This document shows, piece after piece, positions 23,431 through 37,624 of a stretch of DNA of 64,000 bases. Position 1 is the stretch's first letter. Each line of letters starts with the position of its first letter. The DNA comes from Apium graveolens (Eukaryota; Streptophyta; Magnoliopsida; Apiales; Apiaceae), in contig NW_027417142.1 in assembly GCF_009905375.1 (NCBI RefSeq), forward strand, positions 1 to 64,000, given 5' to 3'. The translations under genes were made by a program, and so were the position numbers. The notes under the pieces were generated by a model. It worked only from the letters and a program-made list of their open reading frames with translations, searched no databases and was not told the DNA's origin.

Positions 23431-26400
23431 GTGATAAGTGACTAACATGGTTAATTAGAACCAAAATGTGGACCAAAATTGACTTGTATGAATATGGCAC
23501 TAAGAGGTGGTAAAAGGATTTCTAATTGCATGTACATGATGTTAACATGTTAATTGTACCAATATATGATGGCAAGTGACTCTTATAAGGTGCAAAGTGA
23601 CTCTAATATGGTGAGAAGTCACTTACATGATTGATTAGAGCCAAAATGTGGCCCAAAATTGACTTGTAGGAAAGGGGTACCAAGAGGTGGTTAAAGGATG
23701 TCTAATTGCATTTACGTGATGTTAATATGTTAATTGTATCAATATATGGGGCAAGTGACTCTTATAGGGTGTAAAGGTACTCTAATATGGTGAACAATGA
23801 CTTACATGCTTGATTAGAGCCAAAATGTGGAACAAAATTAACTTGTATGAAAGTGGCATTAATAGGTGGTAAAAGGATGTCAAATTGGATGTATATGATG
23901 TTAACATGTCAATTGTTGCATATATGGTGGAAAGTGACTCTTATAGGGTGCAAAGTGACTCTAATATGGTGATAAGTGACTAACATGGTTAATTAGAACC
24001 AAAATGTGGACCAAAATTGACTTGTATGAATATGGCACTAAGAGGTGGTAAAAGGATTTCTAATTGCATGTACATGATGTTAACATGTTAATTGTACCAA
24101 TATATGATGGCAAGTGACTCTTATAAGGTGCAAAGTGACTCTAATATGGTGAGAAGTCACTTACATGATTGATTAGAGCCAAAATGTGGCCCAAAATTGA
24201 CTTGTAGGAAAGGGGTACCAAGAGGTGGTTAAAGGATGTCTAATTGCATTTACGTGATGTTAATATGTTAATTGTATCAATATATGGGGCAAGTGACTCT
24301 TATAGGGTGTAAAGGTACTCTAACATGGTGAACAATGACTTACATGCTTGATTAGAGCCAAAATGTGGAACAAAATTAACTTGTATGAAAGTGGCATTAA
24401 TAGGTGGTAAAATGATGTCAAATTGGATGTATATGATGTTAACATGTCAATTGTTGCATATATGGTGAAAAGTGACTCTTATAGGGTGCAAAGTGACTCT
24501 AATATGGTGATAAGTGACTAACATGGTTAATTAGAACCAAAATGTGGACCAAAATTGACTTGTATGAATATGGCACTAAGAGGTGGTAAAAGGATTTCTA
24601 ATTGCATGTACATGATGTTAACATGTTAATTGTACCAATATATGATGGCAAGTGACTCTTATAAGGTGCAAAGTGACTCTAATATGATGAGAAGTCACTT
24701 ACATGATTGATTAGAGCCAAAATGTGGCCCAAAATTGACTTGTAGGAAAGGGGTACCAAGAGGTGGTTAAAGGATGTCTAATTGCATTTACGTGATGTTA
24801 ATATGTTAATTGTATCAATATATGGGGCAAGTGACTCTTATAGGGTGTAAAGGTACTCTAACATGGTGAACAATGACTTACATGCTTGATTAGAGCCAAA
24901 ATGTGGAACAAAATTAACTTGTATGAAAGTGGCATTAATAGGTGGTAAAATGATGTCAAATTGGATGTATATGATGTTAACATGTCAATTGTTGCATATA
25001 TGGTGAAAAGTGACTCTTATAGGGTGCAAAGTGACTCTAATATGGTGATAAGTGACTAACATGGTTAATTAGAACCAAAATGTGGACCAAAATTGACTTG
25101 TATGAATATGGCACTAAGAGGTGGTAAAAGGATTTCTAATTGCATGTACATGATGTTAACATGTTAATTGTACCAATATATGATGGCAAGTGACTCTTAT
25201 AAGGTGCAAAGTGACTCTAATATGGTGAGAAGTCACTTACATGATTGATTAGAGCCAAAATGTGGCCCAAAATTGACTTGTAGGAAAGGGGTACCAAGAG
25301 GTGGTTAAAGGATGTCTAATTGCATTTACGTGATGTTAATATGTTAATTGTATCAATATATGGGGCAAGTGACTCTTATAGGGTGTAAAGGTACTCTAAT
25401 ATGGTGAACAATGACTTACATGCTTGATTAGAGCCTAAAATGTGGAACAAAATTAACTTGTATGAAAGTGGCATTAATAGGTGGTAAAATGATGTCAATT
25501 GGATGTATATGATGTTAACATGTCAATTGTTGCATATATGGTGGAAAGTGACTCTTATAGGGTGCAAAGTGACTCTAATATGGTGATAAGTGACTAACAT
25601 GGTTAATTAGAACCAAAATGTGGACCAAAATTGACTTGTATGAATATGGCACTAAGAGGTGGTAAAAGGATTTCTAATTGCATGTACATGATGTTAACAT
25701 GTTAATTGTACCAATATATGATGGCAAGTGACTCTTATAAGGTGCAAAGTGACTCTAATATGGTGAGAAGTCACTTACATGATTGATTAGAGCCAAAATG
25801 TGGCCCAAAATTGACTTGTAGGAAAGGGGTACCAAGAGGTGGTTAAAGGATGTCTAATTGCATTTACGTGATGTTAATATGTTAATTGTATCAATATATG
25901 GGGCAAGTGACTCTTATAGGGTGTAAAGGTACTCTAACATGGTGAACAATGACTTACATGCTTGATTAGAGCCAAAATGTGGAACAAAATTAACTTGTAT
26001 GAAAGTGGCATTAATAGGTGGTAAAATGATGTCAAATTGGATGTATCTGATGTTAACATGTCAATTGTTGCATATATGGTGAAAGTGACTCTTATAGGGT
26101 GCAAAGTGACTCTAATATGGTGATAAGTGACTAACATGGTTAATTAGAACCAAAATGTGGACCAAAATTGACTTGTATGAATATGGCACTAAAAGGTGGT
26201 AAAAGGATTTCTAATTGCATGTACATGATTTTAACATGTTAATTGTACCAATATATGATGGCAAGTGACTCTTATATGGTGCAAAGTGACTCTAATATGA
26301 TGAGAAGTCACTTACATGATTGATTAGAGCCAAAATGTGGCCCAAAATTGACTTGTAGGAAAGGGGTACCAAGAGGTGGTTAAAGGATGTCTAATTGCAT

Positions 26401-29400
26401 TTACGTGATGTTAATATGTTAATTGTATCAATATATGGGGCAAGTGACTCTTATAGGGTGTAAAGGTACTCTAATATGGTGAACAATGACTTACATGCTT
26501 GATTAGAGCCAAAATGTGGAACAAAATTAACTTGTATGAAAGTGGCATTAATAGGTGGTAAAATGATGTCAATTTGGATGTATATGATGTTAACATGTCA
26601 ATTGTTGCATATATGGTGAAAAGTGACTCTTATAGGGTGCAAAGTGACTCTAATATGGTGATAAGTGACTAACATGGTTAATTAGAACCAAAATGTGGAC
26701 CAAAATTGACTTGTATGAATATGGCACTAAGAGGTGGTAAAAGGATTTCTAATTGCATGTACATGATGTTAACATGTTAATTGTACCAATATATGATGGC
26801 AAGTGACTCTTATAAGGTGCAAAGTGACTCTAATATGGTGAGAAGTCACTTACATGATTGATTAGAGCCAAAATGTGGCCCAAAATTGACTTGTAGGAAA
26901 GGGGTACCAAGAGGTGGTTAAAGGATGTCTAATTGCATTTACGTGATGTTAATATGTTAATTGTATCAATATATGGGGCAAGTGACTCTTATAGGGTGTA
27001 AAGGTACTCTAATATGGTGAACAATGACTTACATGCTTGATTAGAGCCAAAATGTGGAACAAAATTAACTTGTATGAAAGTGGCATTAATAGGTGGTAAA
27101 ATGATGTCAAATTGGATGTATATGATGTTAACATGTCAATTGTTGCATATATGGTGAAAAGTGACTCTTATAGGGTGCAAAGTGACTCTAATATGGTGAT
27201 AAGTGACTAACATGGTTAATTAGAACCAAAATGTGGACCAAAATTGACTTGTATGAATATGGCACTAAGAGGTGGTAAAAGGATTTCTAATTGCATGTAC
27301 ATGATGTTAACATGTTAATTGTACCAATATATGATGGCAAGTGACTCTTATAAGGTGCAAAGTGACTCTAATATGATGAGAAGTCACTTACATGATTGAT
27401 TAGAGCCAAAATGTGGCCCAAAATTGACTTGTAGGAAAGGGGTACCAAGAGGTGGTTAAAGGATGTCTAATTGCATTTACGTGATGTTAATATGTTAATT
27501 GTATCAATATATGGGGCAAGTGACTCTTATAGGGTGTAAAGGTACTCTAACATGGTGAACAATGACTTACATGCTTGATTAGAGCCTAAAATGTGGAACA
27601 AAATTAACTTGTATGAAAGTGGCATTAATAGGTGGTAAAATGATGTCAAATTGGATGTATATGATGTTAACATGTCAATTGTTGCATATATGGTGAAAAG
27701 TGACTCTTATAGGGTGCAAAGTGACTCTAATATGGTGATAAGTGACTAACATGGTTAATTAGAACCAAAATGTGGACCAAAATTGACTTGTATGAATATG
27801 GCACTAAGAGGTGGTAAAAGGATTTCTAATTGCATGTACATGATGTTAACATGTTAATTGTACCAATATATGATGGCAAGTGACTCTTATAAGGTGCAAA
27901 GTGACTCTAATATGGTGAGAAGTCACTTACATGATTGATTAGAGCCAAAATGTGGCCCAAAATTGACTTGTAGTAAAGTGGTACCAAGAGGTGGTTAAAG
28001 GATGTCTAATTGCATTTACGTGATGTTAATATGTTAATTGTATCAATATATGGGGCAAGTGACTCTTATAGGGTGTAAAGGTACTCTAATATGGTGAACA
28101 ATGACTTACATGCTTGATTAGAGCCAAAATGTGGAACAAAATTAACTTGTATGAAAGTGGCATTAATATGTGGTAAAAGGATGTCAAATTGGATGTATAT
28201 GATGTTAACATGTCAATTGTTGCATATATGGTGGAAAGTGACTCTTATAGGGTGCAAAGTGACTCTAATATGGTGAGAAGTGACTAGCATGGTTAATTAG
28301 AACCAAAATGTGGACCAAAATTGACTTGTATGAATATGGCACTAAGAGGTGGTAGAAGGATTTCTAATTGCATGTACATGATTTTAACATGTTAATTGTA
28401 CCAATATATGATGGCAAATGACTCTTATAAGGTGCAAAGTGACTCTAATATGATGAGAAGTCACATGATTGATTAGAGCCAAAATGTGGCCCAAAATTGA
28501 CTTGTAGGAAAGGGGTACCAAGAGGTGGTTAAAGGATGTCTAATTGCATTTACATGATGTTAATATGTTAATTGTATCAATATATGGGGCAAGTGACTCT
28601 TATAGGGTGTAAAGGTACTCTAACATGGTGAACAATGACTTACATGCTTGATTAGAGCCAAAATGTGGAACAAAATTAACTTGTATGAAAGTGGCATTAA
28701 TAGGTGGTAAAATGATGTCAAATTGGATGTATATGATGTTAACATGTCAATTGTTGCATATATGGTGGAAAGTGACTCTTATAGGGTGCAAAGTGACTCT
28801 AATATGGTGAAAAGTGACTAACATGGTTAATTAGAACCAAAATGTGGACCAAAATTGACTTGTATGAATATGGCACTAAGAGGTGGTAAAAGGATTTCTA
28901 ATTGCATGTACATGATTTTAACATGTTAATTGTACCAATATATGATGGCAAGTGACTCTTATAAGGTGCAAAGTGACTCTAATATGATGAGAAGTCACTT
29001 ACATGATTGATTAGAGCCAAAATGTGGCCCAAAATTGACTTGTAGGAAAGGGGTACCAAGAGGTGGTTAAAGGATGTCTAATTGCATTTACGTGATGTTA
29101 ATATGTTAATTGTATCAATATATGGGGCAAGTGACTCTTATAGGGTGTAAAGGTACTCTAACATGGTGAACAATGACTTACATGCTTGATTAGAGCCGAA
29201 ATGTGGAACAAAATTAACTTGTATGAAAGTGGCATTAATAGGTGGTAAAATGATGTCAAATTGGATGTATATGATGTTAACATGTCAATTGTTGCATATA
29301 TGGTGAAAAGTGACTCTTATAGGGTGCAAAGTGACTCTAATATGGTGAAAAGTGACTAACATGGTTAATTAGAACCAAAATGTGGACCAAAATTGACTTG

Positions 29401-32050
29401 TATGAATATGGCACTAAGAGGTGGTAAAAGGATTTCTAATTGCATGTACATGATGTTAACATGTTAATTGCACCAATATATGATGGCAAGTGACTCTTAT
29501 AAGGTGCAAAGTGACTCTAATATTGTGAGAAGTCACTTACATGATTGATTAGAGCCAAAATGTGGCCCAAAATTGACTTGTAGGAAAGGGGTACCAAGAG
29601 GTGGTTAAAGGATGTCTAATTGCATTTACGTGATGTTAATATGATAATTGTATCAATATATGGGGCAAGTGACTCTTATAGGGTGTAAAGGTACTCTAAT
29701 ATGGTGAACAATGACTTACATGCTTGATTAGAGCCAACATGTGGAACAAAATTAACTTGTATGAAAGTGGCATTAATAGGTGGTAAAAGGATGTCAAATT
29801 GGATGTATATGATGTTAACATGTCAATTGTTGCATATATGGTGGAAAGTGACTCTTATAGGGTGCAAAGTGACTCTAATATGGTGAGACGTGACTAAGAT
29901 GGTTAATTAGAACCAAAATGTGGACCAAAATTGACTTGTATGAATATGGCACTAAGAGGTGGTAAAAGGATTTTTAATTGCATGTACATGATGTTAACAT
30001 GTTAATTGTACCAATATATGATGGCAAGTGACTCTTATATGGTGCAAAGTGACTCTAATATGATGAGAAGTCACTTACATGATTGATTAGAGCCAAAATG
30101 TGGCCCAAAATTGACTTGTAGGAAAGGGGTACCAAGAGGTGGTTAAAGGATGTCTAATTGCATTTACGTGATGTTAATATGTTAATTGTATCAATATATG
30201 GGGCAAGTGACTCTTATAGGGTGTAAAGGTACTCTAACATGGTGAACAATGACTTACATGCTTGATTAGAGCTAAAATGTGGAACAAAATTAACTTGTAT
30301 GAAAGTGGCATTAATAGGTGGTAAAATGATGTCAATTGGATGTATATGATGTTAACATGTCAATTGTTGCATATATGGTGAAAAGTGACTCTTATAGGGT
30401 GCAAAGTGACTCTAATATGGTGATAAGTGACTAACATGGTTAATTAGAACCAAAATGTGGACCAAAATTGACTTGTATGAATATGGCACTAAGAGGTGGT
30501 AAAAGGATTTCTAATTGCATGTACATGATGTTAACATGTTAATTGTACCAATATATGATGGCAAGTGACTCTTATAAGGTGCAAAGTGACTCTAATATGG
30601 TGAGAAGTCACTTACATGATTGATTAGAGCCAAAATGTGGCCCAAAATTGACTTGTAGGAAAGGGGTACCAAGAGGTGGTTAAAGGATGTCTAATTGCAT
30701 TTACGTGATGTTAATATGTTAATTGTATCAATATATGGGGCAAGTGACTCTTATAGGGTGTAAAGGTACTCTAACATGGTGAACAATGACTTACATGCTT
30801 GATTAGAGCCAAAATGTGGAACAAAATTAACTTGTATGAAAGTGGCATTAATAGGTGGTAAAATGATGTCAAATTGGATGTATATGATGTTAACATGTCA
30901 ATTGTTGCATATATGGTGAAAAGTGACTCTTATAGGGTGCAAAGTGACTCTAATATGGTGATAAGTGACTAACATGGTTAATTAGAACCAAAATGTGGAC
31001 CAAAATTGACTTGTATGAATATGGCACTAAGAGGTGGTAAAAGGATTTCTAATTGCATGTACATGATGTTAACATGTTAATTGTACCAATATATGATGGC
31101 AAGTGACTCTTATATGGTGCAAAGTGACTCTAATATGATGAGAAGTCACTTACATGATTGATTAGAGCCAAAATGTGGCCCAAAATTGACTTGTAGGAAA
31201 GGGGTACCAAGAGGTGGTTAAAGGATGTCTAATTGCATTTACGTGATGTTAATATGTTAATTGTATCAATATATGGGGCAAGTGACTCTTATAGGGTGTA
31301 AAGGTACTCTAACATGGTGAACAATGACTTACATGCTTGATTAGAGCCTAAAATGTGGAACAAAATTAACTTGTATGAAAGTGGCATTAATAGGTGGTAA
31401 AATGATGTCAAATTGGATGTATATGATGTTAACATGTCAATTGTTGCATATATGGTGAAAAGTGACTCTTATAGGGTGCAAAGTGACTCTAATATGGTGA
31501 TAAGTGACTAACATGGTTAATTAGAACCAAAATGTGGACCAAAATTGACTTGTATGAATATGGCACTAAGAGGTGGTAAAAGGATTTCTAATTGCATGTA
31601 CATGATGTTAACATGTTAATTGTACCAATATATGATGGCAAGTGACTCTTATAAGGTGCAAAGTGACTCTAATATGGTGAGAAGTCACTTACATGATTGA
31701 TTAGAGCCAAAATGTGGCCCAAAATTGACTTGTAGGAAAGGGGTACCAAGAGGTGGTTAAAGGATGTCTAATTGCATTTACGTGATGTTAATATGTAATT
31801 GTATCAATATATGGGGCAAGTGACTCTTATAGGGTGTAAAGGTACTCTAATATGGTGAACAATGACTTACATGCTTGATTAGAGCCAAAATGTGGAACAA
31901 AATTAACTTGTATGAAAGTGGCATTAATAGGTGGTAAAAGGATGTCAAATTGGATGTATATGATGTTAACATGTCAATTGTTGCATATATGGTGGAAAGT
32001 GACTCTTATAGGGTGCAAAGTGACTCTAATATGGTGATAAGTGACTAACA
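23431..32050 (+). repeat. Core-type array, most uniform stretch (~16 HORs)
   Basis: Long run of nearly identical core-type HORs at exact 538-bp steps (24054, 24592, 25130, 25668). Variation is limited to recurrent single-base alternatives: ATATGATGAGAAG versus ATATGGTGAGAAG in B, GAGCCTAAAATG in C at about 25432, 27587 and 31346, and AGTAAAGTGG in B at 27972. One irregular recombinant A lies at 28236. Low divergence between neighbours suggests recent homogenisation. No gene or insertion is present. Confidence 0.92.
28236..28415 (+). repeat. Recombinant A monomer, deletion derivative of the A-B dimer
   Basis: This A starts with the dimer-specific GACTAGCATGG but ends with GGTGGTAGAAGG and CATGATTTTAAC, which belong to the A that follows the dimer elsewhere. 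From AGTAAAGTGG to GGTAGAAGG is 379 bp here (27972 to 28351) against 737 bp in block X (20806 to 21543). The 358-bp difference equals two monomers. A crossover between the two As therefore removed the dimer cleanly and restored A-B-C order. Confidence 0.85.
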
Positions 32051-33073
32051 TGGTTAATTAGAACCAAAATGTGGACCAAAATTGACTTGTATGAATATGG
32101 CACTAAGAAGGTGGTAAAAGGATTTCTAATTGCATGTACATGATGTTAACATGTTAATTGTACCAATATATGATGGCAAGTGACTCTTATAAGGTGCAAA
32201 GTGACTCTAATATGGTGAGAAGTCACTTACATGATTGATTAGAGCCAAAATGTGGCCCAAAATTGACTTGTAGGAAAGGGGTACCAAGAGGTGGTTAAAG
32301 GATGTCTAATTGCATTTACGTGATATAAATATGTTAATTGTATCAATATATGGGGCAAGTGACTCTTATAGGGTGTAAAGGTACTCTAATATGGTGAAAA
32401 GTGACTTACATGGTTGATTAGAGCTAAAATGTGGAACAAAATTAACTTGTATGAAAGTGGCATTAATAGGTGGTAAAAGGATGTCAAATTGGATGTATAT
32501 GATGTTAACATGTCAATTGTTGCATATATGGTGGAAAGTGACTCTTATAGGGTGCAAAGTGACTCTAATATGGTGATAAGTGACTAACATGGTTAATTAG
32601 AACCAAAATATGGACCAAAATTGACTTGTATGAATATCGCACTAAGAAGTGGTAAAAGGATTTCTAATTGCATGTACATGATGTTAACATGTTAATTGTA
32701 CCAATATATGATGGCAAGTGACTCTTATAAGGTGCAAAGTGACTCTAATATGGTGAGAAGTCACTTACATGTTTGATTAGAGCCAAAATGTGGCCAAAAA
32801 TTGACTTGTAGGAAAGGAGTACCAAAAGGTGGTTAAAGGATGTCTAATTGCATTTACGTGATGTTAATATGTTAATTGTATCAATATATGGGGCAAGTGA
32901 CTCTTATAGGGTGTAAAGGTACTCTAACATGGTGAACAATGACTTACATGCTTGATTAGAGCCAAAATGTGGAACAAAATTAACTTGTATGAAAGTGGCA
33001 TTAATAAGTGGTAAAATGATGTCAAATTGGATGTATATGATGTTAACATGTCAATTGTTGCATATATTGTGGA

Positions 33074-33310
33074 AAGTGACTCTTATAGGGTGCAAAGTGA
33101 CTCTAATATGGTGAGAAGTGACTAGCATGGTTAATTAGAACCAAAATGTGGACCAAACTCTAATATGGTGAGAAGTCACTTACATAATTGATTATAGCCA
33201 AAATGTGGCCCAAAATTGAGTTGTACGAAAGGGGTACCAAGAGGTGGTTAAAGGATGTCTAATTGCATGTACTTGATGTTAACATGTTAATTATATCAAT
33301 ATTTGGTGGC
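33074..33310 (+). repeat. A/B hybrid with ~121-bp deletion (block Y)
   Basis: Same junction as at 18610/18611: GACCAAA (ending 33157) is joined to CTCTAATATGG (33158). The hybrid is 237 bp and is again followed directly by A at 33311. Confidence 0.88.
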
Positions 33311-33490
33311 AAGTGACTCTTATAGGGTGCAAAGTGACTCTAATATGGTGAAAAGTGACTAACATGGTTAATTAGAACCAAAATGTGGACCAAAATTGAC
33401 TTGTATGAATATGGCACTAAAAGGTGGTAAAAGGATTTCTAATTGCATGTACATGATTTTAACATGTTAATTGTACCAATATATGATGGC

Positions 33491-33649
33491 AAGTGACTCT
33501 AATATGGTGAAAAGTGACTAACATGGTTAATTAGAACCAAAATGTGGACCAAAATTGACTTGTATGAATATGGCACTAAAAGGTGGTAAAAGGATTTCTA
33601 ATTGCATGTACATGATTTTAACATGTTAATTGTACCAATATATGATGGC
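33491..33649 (+). repeat. Short A monomer (A-A doublet, block Y)
   Basis: After the full A at 33311-33490, a 159-bp A starts with AAGTGACTCTAATATGG and lacks one 21/22-bp subrepeat. Same rearrangement as at 18943. Confidence 0.86.
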
Positions 33650-35618
33650 AAGTGACTCTTATATGGTGCAAAGTGACTCTAATATGATGAGAAGTCACTT
33701 ACATGATTGATTAGAGCCAAAATGTGGCCCAAAATTGACTTGTAGGAAAGGGGTACCAAGAGGTGGTTAAAGGATGTCTAATTGCATTTACGTGATGTTA
33801 ATATGTTAATTGTATCAATATATGGGGCAAGTGACTCTTATAGGGTGTAAAGGTACTCTAACATGGTGAACAATGACTTACATGCTTGATTATAGCTAAA
33901 ATGTGGAACAAAATTAACTTGTATGAAAGTGGCATTAATAGGTGGTAAAATGATGTCAATTGGATGTATATGATTTAACATGTCAATTGTTGCATATATG
34001 GTGAAAAGTGACTCTTATAGGGTGCAAAGTGACTCTAATATGGTGATAAGTGACTAACATGGTTAATTAGAACCAAAATGTGGACCAAAATTGACTTGTA
34101 TGAATATGGCACTAAGAGGTGGTAAAAGGATTTCTAATTGCATGTACATGATGTTAACATGTTAATTGTACCAATATATGATGGCAAGTGACTCTTATAA
34201 GGTGCAAAGTGACTCTAATATGGTGAGAAGTCACTTACATGATTGATTAGAGCCAAAATGTGGCCCAAAATTGACTTGTAGGAAAGGGGTACCAAGAGGT
34301 GGTTAAAGGATGTCTAATTGCATTTACGTGATGTTAATATGTTAATTGTATCAATATATGGGGCAAGTGACTCTTATAGGGTGTAAAGGTACTCTAACAT
34401 GGTGAACAATGACTTACATGCTTGATTATAGCCAAAATGTGGAACAAAATTAACTTGTATGAAAGTGGCATTAATAGGTGGTAAAATGATGTCAAATTGG
34501 ATGTATATGATGTTAACATGTCAATTGTTGCATATATGGTGAAAAGTGACTCTTATAGGGTGCAAAGTGACTCTAATATGGTGATAAGTGACTAACATGG
34601 TTAATTAGAACCAAAATGTGGACCAAAATTGACTTGTATGAATATGGCACTAAAGGTGGTAAAAGGATTTCTAATTGCATGTACATGATTTTAACATGTT
34701 AATTGTACCAATATATGATGGCAAGTGACTCTTATATGGTGCAAAGTGACTCTAATATGATGAGAAGTCACTTACATGATTGATTAGAGCCAAAATGTGG
34801 CCCAAAATTGACTTGTAGGAAAGGGGTACCAAGAGGTGGTTAAAGGATGTCTAATTGCATTTACGTGATGTTAATATGTTAATTGTATCAATATATGGGG
34901 CAAGTGACTCTTATAGGGTGTAAAGGTACTCTAACATGGTGAACAATGACTTACATGCTTGATTAGAGCTAAAATGTGGAACAAAATTAACTTGTATGAA
35001 AGTGGCATTAATAGGTGGTAAAATGATGTCAATTTGGATGTATATGATGTTAACATGTCAATTGTTGCATATATGGTGAAAAGTGACTCTTATAGGGTGC
35101 AAAGTGACTCTAATATGGTGATAAGTGACTAACATGGTTAATTAGAACCAAAATGTGGACCAAAATTGACTTGTATGAATATGGCACTAAGAGGTGGTAA
35201 AAGGATTTCTAATTGCATGTACATGATGTTAACATGTTAATTGTACCAATATATGATGGCAAGTGACTCTTATAAGGTGCAAAGTGACTCTAATATGGTG
35301 AGAAGTCACTTACATGATTGATTAGAGCCAAAATGTGGCCCAAAATTGACTTGTAGTAAAGTGGTACCAAGAGGTGGTTAAAGGATGTCTAATTGCATTT
35401 ACGTGATGTTAATATGATAATTGTATCAATATATGGGGCAAGTGACTCTTATAGGGTGTAAAGGTACTCTAATATGGTGAACAATGACTTACATGCTTGA
35501 TTAGAGCCAAAATGTGGAACAAAATTAACTTGTATGAAAGTGGCATTAATAGGTGGTAAAAGGATGTCAAATTGGATGTATATGATGTTAACATGTCAAT
35601 TGTTGCATATATGGTGGA

Positions 35619-35976
35619 AAGTTACTCTTATAGGGTGCAAAGTGACTCTAATATGGTGAGAAGTGACTAGCATGGTTAATTAGAACCAAAATGTGGACCA
35701 AAATTGACTTGTATGAATATGGCACTAAGAGGTGGTAAAAGGATTTCTAATTGCATGTACATTATGTTAACATGTAATTGTTCCAATATATGATGGAAGT
35801 GACTCTTATAAGGTGCAAAGTGACTCTAATATGGTGAGAAGTCACTTACATAATTCATTATAGCTAAAATGTGGCCCAAAATTGAGTTGTACGAAAGGGG
35901 TACCAAGAGGTGGTTAAAGGATGTCTAATTGCATGTACCTGATGTTAACATGTTAATTATATCAATATTTGGTGGC
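35619..35976 (+). repeat. A-B dimer lacking C (block Y)
   Basis: 358-bp A-B pair with the full dimer variant set (GACTAGCATGG, CATTATGTTAAC, CATAATTCATTATAGC, ATGTACCTGATG), followed directly by A with GACTGTTATAGGG at 35981. Block Y has a single dimer. Confidence 0.88.
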
Positions 35977-37048
35977 AAGTGACTGTTATAGGGTGCAAAG
36001 TGACTCTAATATGGTGAAAAGTGACTAACATGGTTAATTAGAACCAAAATGTGGACCAAAATTGACTTGTATGAATATGGCACTAAGAGGTGGTAGAAGG
36101 ATTTCTAATTGCATGTACATGATTTTAACATGTTAATTGTACCAATATATGATGGCAAATGACTCTTATAAGGTGCAAAGTGACTCTAATATGATGAGAA
36201 GTCACATGATTGATTAGAGCCAAAATGTGGCCCAAAATTGACTTGTAGGAAAGGGGTACCAAGAGGTGGTTAAAGGATGTCTAATTGCATTTACGTGATG
36301 TTAATATGTTAATTGTATCAATATATGGGGCAAGTGACTCTTATAGGGTGTAAAGGTACTCTAACATGGTGAACAATGACTTACATGCTTGATTAGAGCC
36401 AAAATGTGGAACAAAATTAACTTGTATGAAAGTGGCATTAATAGGTGGTAAAATGATGTCAAATTGGATGTATATGATGTTAACATGTCAATTGTTGCAT
36501 ATATGGTGAAAAGTGACTCTTATAGGGTGCAAAGTGACTCTAATATGGTGATAAGTGACTAACATGGTTAATTAGAACCAAAATGTGGACCAAAATTGAC
36601 TTGTATGAATATGGCACTAAGAGGTGGTAAAAGGATTTCTAATTGCATGTACATGATGTTAACATGTTAATTGTACCAATATATGATGGCAAGTGACTCT
36701 TATAAGGTGCAAAGTTACTCTAATATGGTGAGAAGTCACTTACATGATTGATTAGAGCCAAAATGTGGCCCAAAATTGACTTGTAGGAAAGGGGTACCAA
36801 GAGGTGGTTAAAGGATGTCTAATTGCATTTACGTGATGTTAATATGTTAATTGTATCAATATATGGGGCAAGTGACTCTTATAGGGTGTAAAGGTACTCT
36901 AACATGGTGAACAATGACTTACATGCTTGATTAGAGCCAAAATGTGGAACAAAATTAACTTGTATGAAAGTGGCATTAATAAGTGGTAAAATGATGTCAA
37001 ATTGGATGTATATGATGTTAACATGTCAATTGTTGCATATATTGTGGA

Positions 37049-37285
37049 AAGTGACTCTTATAGGGTGCAAAGTGACTCTAATATGGTGAGAAGTGACTAG
37101 CATGGTTAATTAGAACCAAAATGTGGACCAAACTCTAATATGGTGAGAAGTCACTTACATAATTGATTATAGCCAAAATGTGGCCCAAAATTGAGTTGTA
37201 CGAAAGGGGTACCAAGAGGTGGTTAAAGGATGTCTAATTGCATGTACTTGATGTTAACATGTTAATTATATCAATATTTGGTGGC
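37049..37285 (+). repeat. A/B hybrid with ~121-bp deletion (block Z)
   Basis: Third copy of the hybrid. GTGGACCAAA is joined to CTCTAATATGG at 37132/37133, 237 bp in all, followed directly by A at 37286. Confidence 0.88.
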
Positions 37286-37465
37286 AAGTGACTCTTATAG
37301 GGTGCAAAGTGACTCTAATATGGTGAAAAGTGACTAACATGGTTAATTAGAACCAAAATGTGGACCAAAATTGACTTGTATGAATATGGCACTAAAAGGT
37401 GGTAAAAGGATTTCTAATTGCATGTACATGATTTTAACATGTTAATTGTACCAATATATGATGGC

Positions 37466-37624
37466 AAGTGACTCTAATATGGTGAAAAGTGACTAACATG
37501 GTTAATTAGAACCAAAATGTGGACCAAAATTGACTTGTATGAATATGGCACTAAAAGGTGGTAAAAGGATTTCTAATTGCATGTACATGATTTTAACATG
37601 TTAATTGTACCAATATATGATGGC
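37466..37624 (+). repeat. Short A monomer (A-A doublet, block Z)
   Basis: Third copy of the 159-bp A lacking one subrepeat, preceded by a full A at 37286-37465 and followed by B at 37625. Confidence 0.86.

Larger units (their letters stand above)
32051..36880 (+). repeat. Core duplication block Y
   Basis: Block Y repeats the X marker order at a lag of 14,543-14,549 bp: GATATAAATATG (32321), TATCGCACTAAGAAG (about 32635), hybrid (33074), short A (33491), C with GATTTAAC (33972), AGTAAAGTGG (about 35354) and an A-B dimer (35619). It has only one dimer where X and Z have two. It lacks four variants shared by X and Z: GAGCTAAAATG and GGGGAAAG around 34.25-34.37 kb, GAGTC at about 34789, and the second GATTTAAC. 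The boundary with Z lies at about 36.9 kb. Confidence 0.82.

Noticed and set aside
17501..36880. X, Y and Z as insertions of a transposable element
   Set aside because: They contain only A, B and C monomers in the same orientation, with no terminal repeats, target-site duplications or coding sequence. They are segmental copies of the array itself.
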